This document shows, in pieces, positions 9,035 through 17,530 of a DNA stretch of 64,000 bases (the stretch's first letter is position 1; the number at the start of each line of letters is the position of its first letter). The notes under the pieces are model-generated. The model was not told the DNA's origin and searched no databases. It was given only the letters and a program-made list of their open reading frames with translations. Location: NCBI RefSeq assembly GCF_024211255.1, contig NZ_JAMLDY010000004.1:171001-235000 (forward strand), in the 5' to 3' direction. Position numbers and translations under genes: made by a program. The DNA comes from Sphingomonas liriopis (GTDB lineage Bacteria > Pseudomonadota > Alphaproteobacteria > Sphingomonadales > Sphingomonadaceae).

Positions 9035-10519
9035 TTACCCGCCCCCGCCGACCTTCACCGCCAGCAGGTCCGCGACCTGCGCCTTGAAGCGGCGCAGGTT
9101 TTCGCCCGACAGCGCCTGCACACTGGCGAACGAGATCGAGCGCGGGTTGATCGTCTGGCCGTTGCGCCAGACCTCCCAATGGAGGTGCGGGCCGGTCGAC
9201 ATGCCGGTCGAGCCGACATAGCCGATCACCTGTCCCTGGCGGACCTGCTGCCCGCGCGCCACCGCGATCCGGCTCATATGGCCGTAACCGCTGGCGAGCC
9301 CGCCGGCATGGGCGAGCTTGACGAAATTGCCGTAGCCGCCCGATCGCCCCGCACCCTGCACGACGCCGTCGAGCGCGGCATAGATCGGCGAGCCATAAGG
9401 CGCGCCGATGTCGAGCCCCTTGTGCATCTTAAGATAGCCGAGCAGCGGGTGCATGCGATAGCCGAAGGACGAGGTGATCCGCCCCGCCACCGGCATGCCC
9501 ATGAACCCGCGGCGTTCGCTCTGCCCGTGCGCGTCGAACCACGACGGTTTGCCGTCGTCCTCCCAGCGCACCAGCTGCACCTTGCGGCGGCCCTGGTCGA
9601 TGCCGGCGAACAGCAGGTCGCCGAGGCGCACCTCGCCGGTTGCGGCACGGTCGCGCGCGACGATCAGGTCGAAGCCGTCGGCGGCGCTGACGTCGCGGCC
9701 GATCGACAGGCGCGTCGCGAGCGCCTTGATATAGCTTTCGACGACGCGTGCCGGCGCACCGGCGGCGCGCGCCGAGCGATAGAGGCTCGATCCGACGAGG
9801 CCCTGGATGCGCAGCGGCGTGCGGTCGACCGCGATCGGCTGGCGCGTCATGACCAGCCCGCCGCCGGCGCGATCGAGGCTGAGCGCGAGGTCGAAGCGCG
9901 CGCGCAGGGAGAGTTTCTCGAGCGGGCGTGCCACCGTCTTCGCCGGGCGGCGGCCGAGGGTAAGAGAAAGACGCGTGCCCGGCTGGATATCGCCGAGCGC
10001 GACCGCCTGCGCGACCAGCCCTGCTGCGGCCTTCGCATCCGACCGGCCGACGCCGGCGCGGGTGAGGACATGGTCGAAGGCGTCGCCTTCGCCGAGCGTC
10101 GCGCTGAGTTCGACGAGCGGGCGTTCGGGCGCTTCGGCGAGCGGCGCGACGAGGTCGTTCGCCGCCATCCGGTGACCGGTGTCGCCGCCCCAGGCGAGCG
10201 GCGCGATCGCCTGTCCGCGCGCTTCCTCCCAGGCGGTGTCGGCGAGAGGTGCGGGGGTGGCACCGACCAGCGGCCGCATGCCGGGCGCCAGTGCCCAGAC
10301 GCTGCCGAGCAGGACGGTGAGCGTCGCAAGGCCGCGCCACCAGTCGCGGCTGCCGATCTGCGCGCCCAGATCGGGCGCCCAGTCGATCGCACCCCAGTGC
10401 GGCGCGACGGTCGGGCTGCGGCGGGGATCGAGCACGCGCGGCACGGCGAACGCCCGCCCGAACGGGCGTGCGGCGGTGCCGCCGGCGAGATCGAAACCTT
10501 GGTCGTTGCGCAGGAACAC
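9035..10519 (-). CDS. M23 family metallopeptidase (LytM domain)
   Basis: The 494-residue peptidoglycan endopeptidase is membrane-anchored by one helix near residues 62-80 (GLATLTVLLGSVWALAPG). The C-terminal LytM domain keeps its zinc and catalytic residues: HxxxD at about 366-370 (HKGLD), the middle histidine region GYGHMS near 412, and HLH at about 445-447. The family cuts peptide crosslinks or activates amidases at division and growth sites. Translation starts at GTG 10519 with no strong Shine-Dalgarno. It is divergent from the helicase gene, with a repeat-filled gap between them. Confidence 0.9.
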   Translation of the reverse strand: MFLRNDQGFDLAGGTAARPFGRAFAVPRVLDPRRSPTVAPHWGAIDWAPDLGAQIGSRDWWRGLATLTVLLGSVWALAPGMRPLVGATPAPLADTAWEEARGQAIAPLAWGGDTGHRMAANDLVAPLAEAPERPLVELSATLGEGDAFDHVLTRAGVGRSDAKAAAGLVAQAVALGDIQPGTRLSLTLGRRPAKTVARPLEKLSLRARFDLALSLDRAGGGLVMTRQPIAVDRTPLRIQGLVGSSLYRSARAAGAPARVVESYIKALATRLSIGRDVSAADGFDLIVARDRAATGEVRLGDLLFAGIDQGRRKVQLVRWEDDGKPSWFDAHGQSERRGFMGMPVAGRITSSFGYRMHPLLGYLKMHKGLDIGAPYGSPIYAALDGVVQGAGRSGGYGNFVKLAHAGGLASGYGHMSRIAVARGQQVRQGQVIGYVGSTGMSTGPHLHWEVWRNGQTINPRSISFASVQALSGENLRRFKAQVADLLAVKVGGGG

Positions 10520-10673
10520 GCGGGCGGCGCCTCATCAAGAACGTCGCCGTCATCCCCCCGGCGCTGGGTGGCAGCGTTGTGGGGGAGAAAGTCTAAAGTC
10601 AAATTAACCGCGGGGGTGCGCGAGTCGCGGTGCGACGAGGCGTTTCGGGGGTGCGGCGATCGCCAAATATCCC

Positions 10674-10933
10674 GCGTTACCCCGGACTTTTCGAGGCCTC
10701 TGCGAAACGCTATCCGTGCTCCCGCGCAGGCGGGAGCCCTGGAGTCCCGAGCCCCATCAGCCGTTGTTTTGCTTGGCTCTGGGCTCCCGCCTGCGCGGGA
10801 GTACTGGAGGGGATGCGGACTTTCGCAGAAATCTCGATGTGTTCCGAGGTCCACTCCTCGGCGAGGCGAACGGTCGGAGCCTCTTGTCCTGCGCCCGCGG
10901 CCCGGTGGACCCCGGAACACGTCCGGGGTGACG
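10674..10933. repeat. Family A element, copy 2, interrupted by a family B element
   Basis: The left end of a family A repeat (10674-10698, TTACCCCGGACTTTTCGAGG) is separated from the rest of the element (10836-10933, beginning GTGTTCCGAGGTCCAC and ending CCGGGGTGACG). The intervening DNA is the family B element listed separately. The right half is well kept and the left end has drifted. It occupies most of the 10520-11006 gap between the divergent peptidase and helicase genes; the rest of that gap has no recognisable gene. Confidence 0.75.
10699..10829. repeat. Family B inverted-repeat element nested inside a family A copy
   Basis: The outer ends TCTGCGAAA (10699-10707) and TTTCGCAGA (10821-10829) are perfect inverted repeats. 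Inside lie two long palindromic blocks built on CTCCCGCGCAGGCGGGAG and its counterpart. With small terminal repeats, no coding capacity and an insertion into another repeat, it looks like a miniature mobile element. Confidence 0.75.
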
Positions 10934-11006
10934 GGGGCGATGGGTGACGGGGGGATGCTTGATCCGCCTCATTGCGCTGATCCCCCGGACGCACGATGTT
11001 GCCCCC

Positions 11007-13481
11007 ATGAAAGCGGCGGTCACCGCGGTCCTCGGACCCACCAACACCGGCAAGACCCACCTCGCCGTCGAACGGATGTGCGCGCATTCGAGCGGCATCA
11101 TGGGCTTTCCGCTGCGGCTGCTGGCGCGCGAGGTCTATGACCGTGTCGTCAAGCTGAAGGGCGCCGACAGCGTCGCGCTCGTCACCGGCGAAGAGAAGAT
11201 CGTGCCCCCCAATGCGCGCTGGCACCTGTGCACGGTCGAATCGATGCCCGAGCACGACGCCGCTTTCGTCGCGCTCGACGAGGCACAGCTCGGCACCGAT
11301 GCCGAGCGCGGCCATGTCTTCACCGACCGGCTGTTGCGCCGGCGCGGGCGCGAGGAAACGATGATCCTGGGGTCCGAGGCGCTGCGGCCGATGGTGCGCG
11401 CGCTGGTGCCGGATGCCGAGATCATCGTCCGGCCGCGTTTTTCGAAACTCACCTATGCGGGCGCCAAGAAGATCAGCCGGCTGCCCAAACGCTCGGCGAT
11501 CGTCGCGTTCAGTGCCGAGGAAGTGTACGCCGTTGCCGAGATGCTGCGCCGCCTGCGCGGCGGAGCGGCGGTGGTGATGGGCGCGCTGTCGCCGCGTACC
11601 CGCAACGCGCAGGTCGCGATGTTCCAGGCGGGCGAGGTCGATTATCTCGTCGCCACCGATGCGATCGGCATGGGGCTCAACATGGACGTCGCGCACGTCG
11701 CCTTCGCCGGCCTCAGCAAGTTCGACGGTCGCCGCAGCCGCCGGCTGACGGTGGCGGAGATGGCGCAGATCGCCGGCCGCGCCGGGCGCCATCAGCGCGA
11801 CGGCACCTTCGGCGGGGTCACCGAAGAGGGGCCGGGCGCGTTCCTGCCCGAAGAGGTGTTCGCGATCGAGGAGCATCGCTTCCCGCGCATCGAACAGCTC
11901 TACTGGCGCAACGGCGAGCCCGATTACGCCAGCATCGACGCGCTGATCGCCAGCCTGGAGCGGCGGCCCGAGCCGGGCGTGCTGCTCGCCGCGCCGCAAT
12001 CGACCGACCTTGCGGTGCTCAAGCGGCTCGCCGACGAACCCTGGGTGCGCGACCGGACGCGATCGCCGGCGATGGTCAAGCGGCTGTGGGCGGCGTGCGG
12101 ACTGCCCGATTTCCGCAAGCTCGGCCTCGATCCGCACACGCGCTTCGTCGCGCGCGTGTTCGGCTACCTCAGCGAAGGGCGCGGCGTCGTGCCCAACCAA
12201 TGGTTCGCCGACGAGGTGTCGCGGCTCGACACGATCGCCGGCGATGTCGAGACGATCGCCGGACGGATCGCCGCGATCCGCAGCTGGGCCTATATCGCGC
12301 AGCGCCCCGACTGGCTCGCCGATCCCGCCGCGGGGGCGGAGCGGGCCAAGGGAATCGAGGAGCGATTGTCCGACGGGCTCCACGCCAGCCTGACGCAGCG
12401 CTTCGTCGACAAGCGCACGACCGCGCTGATGCGCCAGATCGGCGGCGACGTGTCGCTGCTGCCGGTGGTGATCGGGCCGGAGGGCGAGGTGCTGGTCGAG
12501 GATCATCCGATCGGCCGACTCGAGGGGTTTCGCTTCACCGTCGATCCCGCGGCGCGCGCGACCGACCGCCGGCTGTTGCTTGCCGCGGCGGAAAAGCATC
12601 TCGGCGGCGAGCGTCGCCGCCGCGGCGAGGCGCTGATCGCGGCGGAGGATGCGGCCTTTACGCTGCGCGACGACGCGATCGTCTGGAACGGGCATGCGGT
12701 CGCGCTGCTGACGCCGGGGCCGTCGCTGGCGCGCCCGCAGCTAAAGCTCGATCGCGATCTCGATTGCTTGGCCAAGCCGCAGCGCGAGGCGGTGGCGGTG
12801 CGGCTCAACGCATGGTTCGCGACGATGCTCGGCCGTCATCTGCCGGCGTTGGTCGCGCTTGCCGAGGCGGCGCGCGATCCGCAGGCAACGCCGGCGCTGC
12901 GCGTCGTCGCGGGCGAGCTGGAGGCGGCGGGCGGGTTGCTGCCGCGGTTGCCGCTGCGCGAATCGCTCGACGCGCTGGGGCAGGACGAACGCAAGCGGCT
13001 GCGCCGGATCGGCATCACCATCGGCGCGCTCGACCTGTTCGACCCGCGGCTGCTCAAGCCCGCGGCGGCGCGCTGGCGGCGGACGCTGCTCGGCGTGCGC
13101 GGGCGCACGCCGGTGCTGCCGCGCGAGGGGGCGAGCGTGCTGCCGCGCGGCGCGCCGGGGGCGCAGCTCGCCACCGGTTTCCGCCCGCTTGCGGCGCAGG
13201 CGGTGCGCGTCGATCTGGTCGAACGCATCGCGCGTGCCGCGCATGACGCGCGACAGGGACGCAAGCCGTTCGCGCCCGACCCGGCGCTCGCCACGTCGAT
13301 GGGGGTGGAGCCGGCGACGTTCGCGCGGCTGATGGCGGAACTGGGCTTCCGCACCGTGCGCGGCGCCGACGCGCCGGCGTGGATCTGGCAGGGTCGCCGC
13401 CCGCCGCGGCGCGAGGAGGCGCCGGCCGCGCCGCCCACGGGGGCCTTCGCCGCGCTTGCCGGCTGGGGCCGCCATGGCTGA
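11007..13481 (+). CDS. Suv3-like DExH/superfamily 2 RNA helicase
   Basis: This 824-residue protein is of the alphaproteobacterial family related to mitochondrial Suv3. Walker A is GPTNTGKT at residues 10-17, the DExx box is DEAQLGTD near 88-95, and motif VI is QIAGRAGR near 248-255. A long helical C-terminal extension follows. In mitochondria Suv3 unwinds RNA for degradation; the bacterial role is presumed to be RNA metabolism. ATG 11007 is chosen because the Walker A motif follows immediately; a longer in-frame start would lie in repeat-derived DNA. The stop codon overlaps the next gene, which encodes an S4 RNA-binding protein. Confidence 0.88.
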   Translation: MKAAVTAVLGPTNTGKTHLAVERMCAHSSGIMGFPLRLLAREVYDRVVKLKGADSVALVTGEEKIVPPNARWHLCTVESMPEHDAAFVALDEAQLGTDAERGHVFTDRLLRRRGREETMILGSEALRPMVRALVPDAEIIVRPRFSKLTYAGAKKISRLPKRSAIVAFSAEEVYAVAEMLRRLRGGAAVVMGALSPRTRNAQVAMFQAGEVDYLVATDAIGMGLNMDVAHVAFAGLSKFDGRRSRRLTVAEMAQIAGRAGRHQRDGTFGGVTEEGPGAFLPEEVFAIEEHRFPRIEQLYWRNGEPDYASIDALIASLERRPEPGVLLAAPQSTDLAVLKRLADEPWVRDRTRSPAMVKRLWAACGLPDFRKLGLDPHTRFVARVFGYLSEGRGVVPNQWFADEVSRLDTIAGDVETIAGRIAAIRSWAYIAQRPDWLADPAAGAERAKGIEERLSDGLHASLTQRFVDKRTTALMRQIGGDVSLLPVVIGPEGEVLVEDHPIGRLEGFRFTVDPAARATDRRLLLAAAEKHLGGERRRRGEALIAAEDAAFTLRDDAIVWNGHAVALLTPGPSLARPQLKLDRDLDCLAKPQREAVAVRLNAWFATMLGRHLPALVALAEAARDPQATPALRVVAGELEAAGGLLPRLPLRESLDALGQDERKRLRRIGITIGALDLFDPRLLKPAAARWRRTLLGVRGRTPVLPREGASVLPRGAPGAQLATGFRPLAAQAVRVDLVERIARAAHDARQGRKPFAPDPALATSMGVEPATFARLMAELGFRTVRGADAPAWIWQGRRPPRREEAPAAPPTGAFAALAGWGRHG

Positions 13482-13767
13482 GGCATCGATGCGGCTCGAC
13501 CGGTTCCTGTGGTTCGTGCGGCTCGCGAAGACGCGCGGGGTCGCGCAGGACATCGCCTGCGACGGGCGGATGCGGATCGACGGGCGGCGGGTGGAGCGCA
13601 GCGCGGCGCCGGTGCGCGTCGGCAACATCCTGACCTTCGCGCAAGGGTCGCGGGTGCGCGTGCTGCGCGTCGAGGCGCTGCCCACCCGCCGCGGGCCGGC
13701 GCCCGAGGCGCAAGGCTGCTATCAGGAACTGGTCGCGAACGTCTCGCAACCCCCCGGGATCGATTGA
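13474..13767 (+). CDS. S4-domain RNA-binding protein, Hsp15-like
   Basis: The 97-residue basic protein is essentially one S4 domain (MRLDRFLWFVRLAKTRG through GRMRIDGRRVE to VGNILTF). E. coli Hsp15 (HslR) binds stalled 50S subunits carrying nascent chains after heat shock. ATG 13474 lies inside the end of the helicase gene (8-nt overlap), which implies translational coupling and a shared RNA-related task. The C-terminal tail typical of longer Hsp15 proteins is short here. Confidence 0.85.
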   Translation: MAEASMRLDRFLWFVRLAKTRGVAQDIACDGRMRIDGRRVERSAAPVRVGNILTFAQGSRVRVLRVEALPTRRGPAPEAQGCYQELVANVSQPPGID

Positions 13768-13854
13768 CGCGAGCGACGACGCGGCATAGCAGCCCCAGAC
13801 ATTCGTACCCGGCGCGGCGCCACAGCCGACGCACCAAGGCCGCAAGGAACCGCC

Positions 13855-14196
13855 ATGACCTACGTCGTCACCGATGCCTGCATCCGCTGCAAGTATATGG
13901 ACTGCGTCGAGGTGTGTCCGGTCGACTGTTTCTATGAAGGCGAGAACATGCTCGTCATCAACCCCAGCGAGTGCATCGACTGCGGCGTGTGCGAACCCGA
14001 ATGCCCGGCCGAGGCGATCCTGCCCGACACCGAGAGCGGGCTGGAACAGTGGCTCGAGCTCAACACGACCTTCTCGGCGCAATGGCCCAACGTCACGCGC
14101 AAGCTCGACCAGACGCCGCCCGACGCCGACGCGATGAAGGGTGTCGAGAACAAGTACGACCAGTTCTTCTCGCCCGAGCCCGGCGCCGGCGATTAA
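13855..14196 (+). CDS. fdxA: Seven-iron ferredoxin FdxA
   Basis: The 113-residue cytoplasmic electron carrier has the classical 7Fe arrangement. C9, C17 and C50 ligate the 3Fe-4S cluster, and C21, C40, C43 and C46 ligate the 4Fe-4S cluster, matching Azotobacter ferredoxin I. The C-terminal about 50-residue extension is also typical. AAGGA sits about 8 nt before the ATG. It is followed by a hairpin with a short T-rich stretch, so it is probably monocistronic. It lies between the helicase/S4 pair and carD, a common sphingomonad order. Confidence 0.96.
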   Translation: MTYVVTDACIRCKYMDCVEVCPVDCFYEGENMLVINPSECIDCGVCEPECPAEAILPDTESGLEQWLELNTTFSAQWPNVTRKLDQTPPDADAMKGVENKYDQFFSPEPGAGD

Positions 14197-14208
14197 GTCC
14201 GGCAAATC

Positions 14209-14251
14209 CGCGCATGAGGCAGGGTAACTGACTCATGCGCGCTGGTAATTT
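14209..14251 (+). terminator. Probable terminator after fdxA
   Basis: A perfect 10-bp inverted repeat (CGCGCATGAG at 14209-14218 and CTCATGCGCG at 14232-14241) has a 13-nt loop and is followed a few bases later by AATTTTG. It begins 12 nt after the fdxA stop codon. Confidence 0.6.
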
Positions 14252-14405
14252 TGTTGCGAGTGTGTTAAAAGGGTCCATGACGGGCATGATGCGTCATGCC
14301 TGCTCTGGAGACACTCGTACCAACCATCCTCGCCGGTCCCTGTCCAGCGGTTTGCCGCCACGGATCGTCCACAAGCGAGCGATGCGACCTTAGAAAGGCC
14401 CGTTC

Positions 14406-14939
14406 ATGGCTGCCAAGGCATTGTCCTTCGATGTCGGTGATTACGTCGTTTATCCCAAGCATGGCGTCGGCCGTGTGATCGAGCTGCAGAAGCAGGAGAT
14501 CGCCGGGACCAGCCTGGAGCTGTACGTGCTCCGCTTCGAAAAGGAGCGCATGACGCTCCGCGTCCCCACCAACAAGGCCGAATCGGTCGGCATGCGCAAG
14601 CTGTCGTCGGACAAGACGATGCGCGAGGCGATGGAGACGCTGAAGGGCAAGCCCAAGGTCAAGCGCACCATGTGGTCGCGCCGCGCGCAGGAATATGAGG
14701 CGAAGATCAATTCGGGCGACCTCGCGTCGATCGCGGAGGTGGTCCGCGACCTGTTCCGCGCCGACGACCAGCCCGAGCAGAGCTATTCGGAACGTCAGAT
14801 CTTCGAAGCGGCGTGCAGCCGCCTCGCGCGCGAACTCGCCGCGATGGAAGAGGTCGACGAGCTGAAGGCGCAGGAGAAGATCCTCGACATCCTGCGCGCC
14901 GCCGCGGCGATCTACAACAAGGACAAGGTGCCGGCGTAA
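14406..14939 (+). CDS. CarD family transcriptional regulator (CdnL-type)
   Basis: The 177-residue RNA-polymerase-binding regulator has an N-terminal CarD/TRCF Tudor-like domain (FDVGDYVVYPKHGVGRV, residues about 8-70) that contacts the polymerase beta subunit. The helical C-terminal domain binds promoter DNA. Members stabilise open complexes at rRNA and other promoters and respond to starvation. ATG 14406 follows AGAAAGG. The 209-nt upstream gap holds the fdxA terminator and presumably the carD promoter. The gene stands alone and ends in a good intrinsic terminator. Confidence 0.92.
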   Translation: MAAKALSFDVGDYVVYPKHGVGRVIELQKQEIAGTSLELYVLRFEKERMTLRVPTNKAESVGMRKLSSDKTMREAMETLKGKPKVKRTMWSRRAQEYEAKINSGDLASIAEVVRDLFRADDQPEQSYSERQIFEAACSRLARELAAMEEVDELKAQEKILDILRAAAAIYNKDKVPA

Positions 14940-14967
14940 CTCGCCGCGACCTTTGTTTCATGTGAAA

Positions 14968-14996
14968 GGGCGGTCCCGCGAGGGGCCGTCTTTTTC
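14968..14996 (+). terminator. Intrinsic terminator of carD
   Basis: A GC-rich hairpin (CGGTCCC at 14971-14977 pairing with GGGGCCG at 14982-14988, extendable by two pairs) is followed directly by CTTTTTCG. Confidence 0.85.
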
Positions 14997-14997
14997 G

Positions 14998-15036
14998 TTT
15001 ACAGGCGTAGGCGACGCGGTGTAGCATCCGACTACA
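14998..15036 (+). promoter_or_regulatory. Putative promoter with inverted-repeat operator of the first GIN gene
   Basis: TTTACA (14998-15003) and TAGCAT (15022-15027), 18 nt apart, could be -35 and -10 boxes. The -10 lies inside the inverted repeat TGTAG-N7-CTACA (15020-15036), as expected for a repressor site. The arms are only 5 bp, so support is modest. The next GIN gene has a comparable TGTA/TACA palindrome over its -10. Confidence 0.4.
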
Positions 15037-15054
15037 ACAGTTGAGGACGATCCC

Positions 15055-15783
15055 ATGAAGCTGCTCGCACTCGCCCTGATCCCGCTTGCCGCCACCGGCG
15101 CGTTCGCCGGTGAGCGCGATCGCGGGCCGGGCCTTCCCGGCCAGCGGCAAGGCAATGCGCTGGTCTATGCCGCGCGCGATTTCGACAGCGTCAGCCTCGG
15201 CGGTGCCGCGCGGGTGATCGTGCGGGCCGGGCCGGTGTTCGCCGTCCGTGCCGAAGGGCCGGCGGAGGCGTTCGCCAATTTCCGCGTCGCGCGCGAGGGG
15301 CGGACGCTGCAGGTCGGCCGCCGCTACGAAGGGCGCAGCGAGATGCCGCTCGAACGCCGCATCACCGTCTACGTCACGCTGCCCGCCCTCGCGGCGGCGA
15401 GCGTCGGCGGGTCGGGCAGCATCGACGCCGATCGTGGCGGCGGCGAGCGCTTTTCGGGCGCGGTCGGTGGATCGGGCCGTCTGCGCGTCGCCCGGCTCGA
15501 TACGCCCACCGCCGAATTGAGCGTCGGCGGATCGGGCGACATCGCCGCCGCCGGTACGGTCGGCGCGCTCAAGGCGAACGTCGGCGGATCGGGCAGCATC
15601 GCCGCCCCCGGCCTGCGCGCGTCGCGGGCGGAAGTGTCGATCGGCGGATCGGGCAGCGTCCGCGCGATGGTCGCCGGCCCTGCCGACGTGTCGATCGCGG
15701 GCAGCGGCAGCGTCGATCTCGGCGCGCAGGCGCGCTGCCGGGTCAGCAAGGTGGGCAGCGGCACGGCGCGCTGCGGCCGCTGA
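15055..15783 (+). CDS. DUF2807 (GIN domain) exported protein, copy 1
   Basis: This 242-residue protein has a Sec signal peptide (cleavage near GAFA-GE, residue 19). A head-GIN beta-helix domain follows, in which short blocks rich in VGGSGSI/GGSGD recur every about 18-25 residues, one strand or turn per repeat. The C-terminal CRVSKVGSGTARC has two Cys that may form a disulfide. The function of the family is unknown; it is periplasmic or surface-exposed. It is the first of three consecutive GIN genes, and copy 2 is clearly paralogous along its whole length. Confidence 0.85.
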   Translation: MKLLALALIPLAATGAFAGERDRGPGLPGQRQGNALVYAARDFDSVSLGGAARVIVRAGPVFAVRAEGPAEAFANFRVAREGRTLQVGRRYEGRSEMPLERRITVYVTLPALAAASVGGSGSIDADRGGGERFSGAVGGSGRLRVARLDTPTAELSVGGSGDIAAAGTVGALKANVGGSGSIAAPGLRASRAEVSIGGSGSVRAMVAGPADVSIAGSGSVDLGAQARCRVSKVGSGTARCGR

Positions 15784-15792
15784 GCCGACCCC

Positions 15793-15841
15793 TTGCCCCG
15801 CCTCTCGTTGTGTATTATACAAGCAATACACAACGAGAGGG
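15793..15841 (+). promoter_or_regulatory. Promoter/operator palindrome overlapping the ribosome-binding site of GIN copy 2
   Basis: A perfect 16-bp inverted repeat has arms CCTCTCGTTGTGTATT (15801-15816) and AATACACAACGAGAGG (15825-15840) with an 8-nt loop. TTGCCC (15793-15798) and TATACA (15816-15821) with a 17-nt spacer fit a promoter whose -10 lies in the palindrome. A smaller palindrome, TGTAT-T-ATACA (15811-15821), sits on the -10. The right arm contains the Shine-Dalgarno GAGAGG for the ATG at 15849. A DNA operator or an RBS-masking hairpin are both possible. Confidence 0.65.
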
Positions 15842-15848
15842 TTTCGTC

Positions 15849-16574
15849 ATGCGCCAGGTTGCGATCATCATGCTCGGGGCGGCATCGCTCGCCGCCTGTT
15901 CGATCGGCCATGACGACGGCCCCGGGGTCGCGCCGACCGGCAGCGGGCCGACGCGCAGCTATGCCGTCGACGGCTTCAGCAAGATCGACCTCGGCGGTGG
16001 CGACGACGTCGACGTGCGCGCCGGCACCGCCTTTTCGGTGCGCGCGGAAGGGCCGGCGGAGGAGCTCGACCGGCTCCGCATCGCCAGGGACGGCGACACG
16101 CTGGAGATCGGCCGCAAACGCCAGGCGTTCGGCTGGGGCAGCCGCGGCAAGGTCAAGGTCTACGTCACGCTGCCCCGCCTGACCGAGGCGAACATCGCCG
16201 GCTCGGGCACGATGGCGGTCGACCGCATCGAGGGTGGCGCGTTCGAGGGCAATATCGCCGGGTCGGGCGACCTCAACATCGCCGCGCTCGGCGTCGACGA
16301 GGCGAAGGTGTCGATCGCCGGATCGGGCAACGTGCGCGCCGGCGGTGCGGTCAAGCGGCTCGAGGTCAACGTCGCCGGCTCGGGCAGCCTCGACGCCGCC
16401 GGCCTGCGCGCCGAACGCGCGGAGGTGTCGGTCGCCGGATCGGGCGACGTCCGCGCCGCCGTGACCGGCGAGGCGAAGGTCGAGCTGATGGGATCGGGCG
16501 ACGTCGACCTGGGCGCGGAGGCGCGCTGTTCGGTGTCGAAGATGGGATCGGGTTCGGTACGCTGCGGGCGGTGA
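15849..16574 (+). CDS. DUF2807 (GIN domain) lipoprotein, copy 2
   Basis: The 241-residue protein is paralogous to the preceding gene product, but its signal peptide ends in a lipobox (SLAAC, Cys about 18), so it should be lipid-anchored. The GIN beta-helix again shows regular IAGSGD/VAGSGS blocks. The C-terminus CSVSKMGSGSVRC repeats the paired-Cys ending of copy 1. ATG 15849 is chosen because it begins the signal peptide and lies 7 nt after GAGAGGG, inside a strong palindrome. An upstream in-frame ATG would lie within the palindrome. Confidence 0.85.
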   Translation: MRQVAIIMLGAASLAACSIGHDDGPGVAPTGSGPTRSYAVDGFSKIDLGGGDDVDVRAGTAFSVRAEGPAEELDRLRIARDGDTLEIGRKRQAFGWGSRGKVKVYVTLPRLTEANIAGSGTMAVDRIEGGAFEGNIAGSGDLNIAALGVDEAKVSIAGSGNVRAGGAVKRLEVNVAGSGSLDAAGLRAERAEVSVAGSGDVRAAVTGEAKVELMGSGDVDLGAEARCSVSKMGSGSVRCGR

Positions 16575-16609
16575 TGGGGGCGGGGCTTTGACCCCTTGCC
16601 TCCAGCCAT

Positions 16610-16718
16610 TCGTCACCCCGGACTTGTTCCGGGGTCCACTCCGCGGCGAGGCAAACGGCTAGAGCCTCTTGCCCTGCGCCTGCGGCCCGGTGGACCCCGG
16701 AACGAGTCCGGGGTGACG
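16610..16718. repeat. Family A inverted-repeat element, copy 3
   Basis: This 109-bp element has the standard inverted ends; the inner segment starts CCGCGGCGAGGC, in the same orientation as copy 1. It lies between GIN copies 2 and 3. Confidence 0.93.
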
Positions 16719-16819
16719 CGTGATGGGTGGAAGCGTTCCGGCACCATCGCCATCGTCGTCCGAGCGCTTGCCGTAACGGAACCCTTGCCCCGCCCCGCCA
16801 CCGGTGCGACGCTTGCCGC

Positions 16820-17518
16820 ATGATCCGCCTCCTCGTCCTCGCGCTGCTCCTCATCCCCACCGCCGCCACCGCGGACGAACGCCGCGTCGCGATCGGCAGC
16901 TTCGAACGGTTGCGCGTCAACGGCGCGTTCGAGGTGACGGTGGCCACCGGCACCTCGCCCGGCGCGACCGTGATCGCCGATCGCGGCGTGATCGGCGACA
17001 TCGACCTGCACGTCGAGGGCAATACGCTGACCGTCCGCCGCAACACCACCGGCCGCTGGAGCGAACAGACGTCCGCCGCCGTCGCCACGCCGGTGCGGAT
17101 CGCGCTCACCACGCCGCGGCTGTCGGGCGTCGCGATCGTCGGCGGCAGCCGCGTCACCGTGTCGAAGCTGACCGGCATGCGCATCGATCTGGCCGCGACG
17201 GGCAATGGCGCGATCCAGGCGGGCGACGTGCAGGGCGACCAGCTCGTCGCGCAGCTGATCGGTGACGGCAAGATCACCGCCGCCGGCCGCGTCGCTACCG
17301 CGCGATTGCTCGCCAACGGCGCGGGCGCAATCGATGCGGCGGGGCTGGATGCGGGGGATCTCAATGCGCATCTCGACGGCCTCGGCACGATCGCCGCGCG
17401 GGCGCGCTATACCGCGCAGGTGTCGAGCACCGGGCTCGGCACGATCAGCGTCGCGGGGCGGCCGAAATGCCGCGTCATCGCCAGCGCGGGCGCGCCGGTG
17501 ACATGCGGCGGGAACTGA
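16820..17518 (+). CDS. DUF2807 (GIN domain) exported protein, copy 3
   Basis: The 232-residue secreted protein has a signal peptide (IRLLVLALLLIPTAATA, cleavage near residue 18). Its GIN domain is more diverged than copies 1 and 2: the GSGS blocks are replaced by ATGNGAIQ, LIGDGKI, NGAGAID, DGLGTI and STGLGTI turns. A C-terminal Cys pair (CRVIASAGAPVTC) is again present. No clear Shine-Dalgarno was seen. The family A element separates it from the other two, so it probably has its own promoter. Confidence 0.8.
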   Translation: MIRLLVLALLLIPTAATADERRVAIGSFERLRVNGAFEVTVATGTSPGATVIADRGVIGDIDLHVEGNTLTVRRNTTGRWSEQTSAAVATPVRIALTTPRLSGVAIVGGSRVTVSKLTGMRIDLAATGNGAIQAGDVQGDQLVAQLIGDGKITAAGRVATARLLANGAGAIDAAGLDAGDLNAHLDGLGTIAARARYTAQVSSTGLGTISVAGRPKCRVIASAGAPVTCGGN

Positions 17519-17530
17519 GGCTCACGCTCT

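Noticed and set aside
9020..11140. Plus-strand 700-codon frame over the M23 peptidase
   Set aside because: The composition is typical of a shadow frame, it reads through both repeats, and the opposite strand carries an intact LytM domain.
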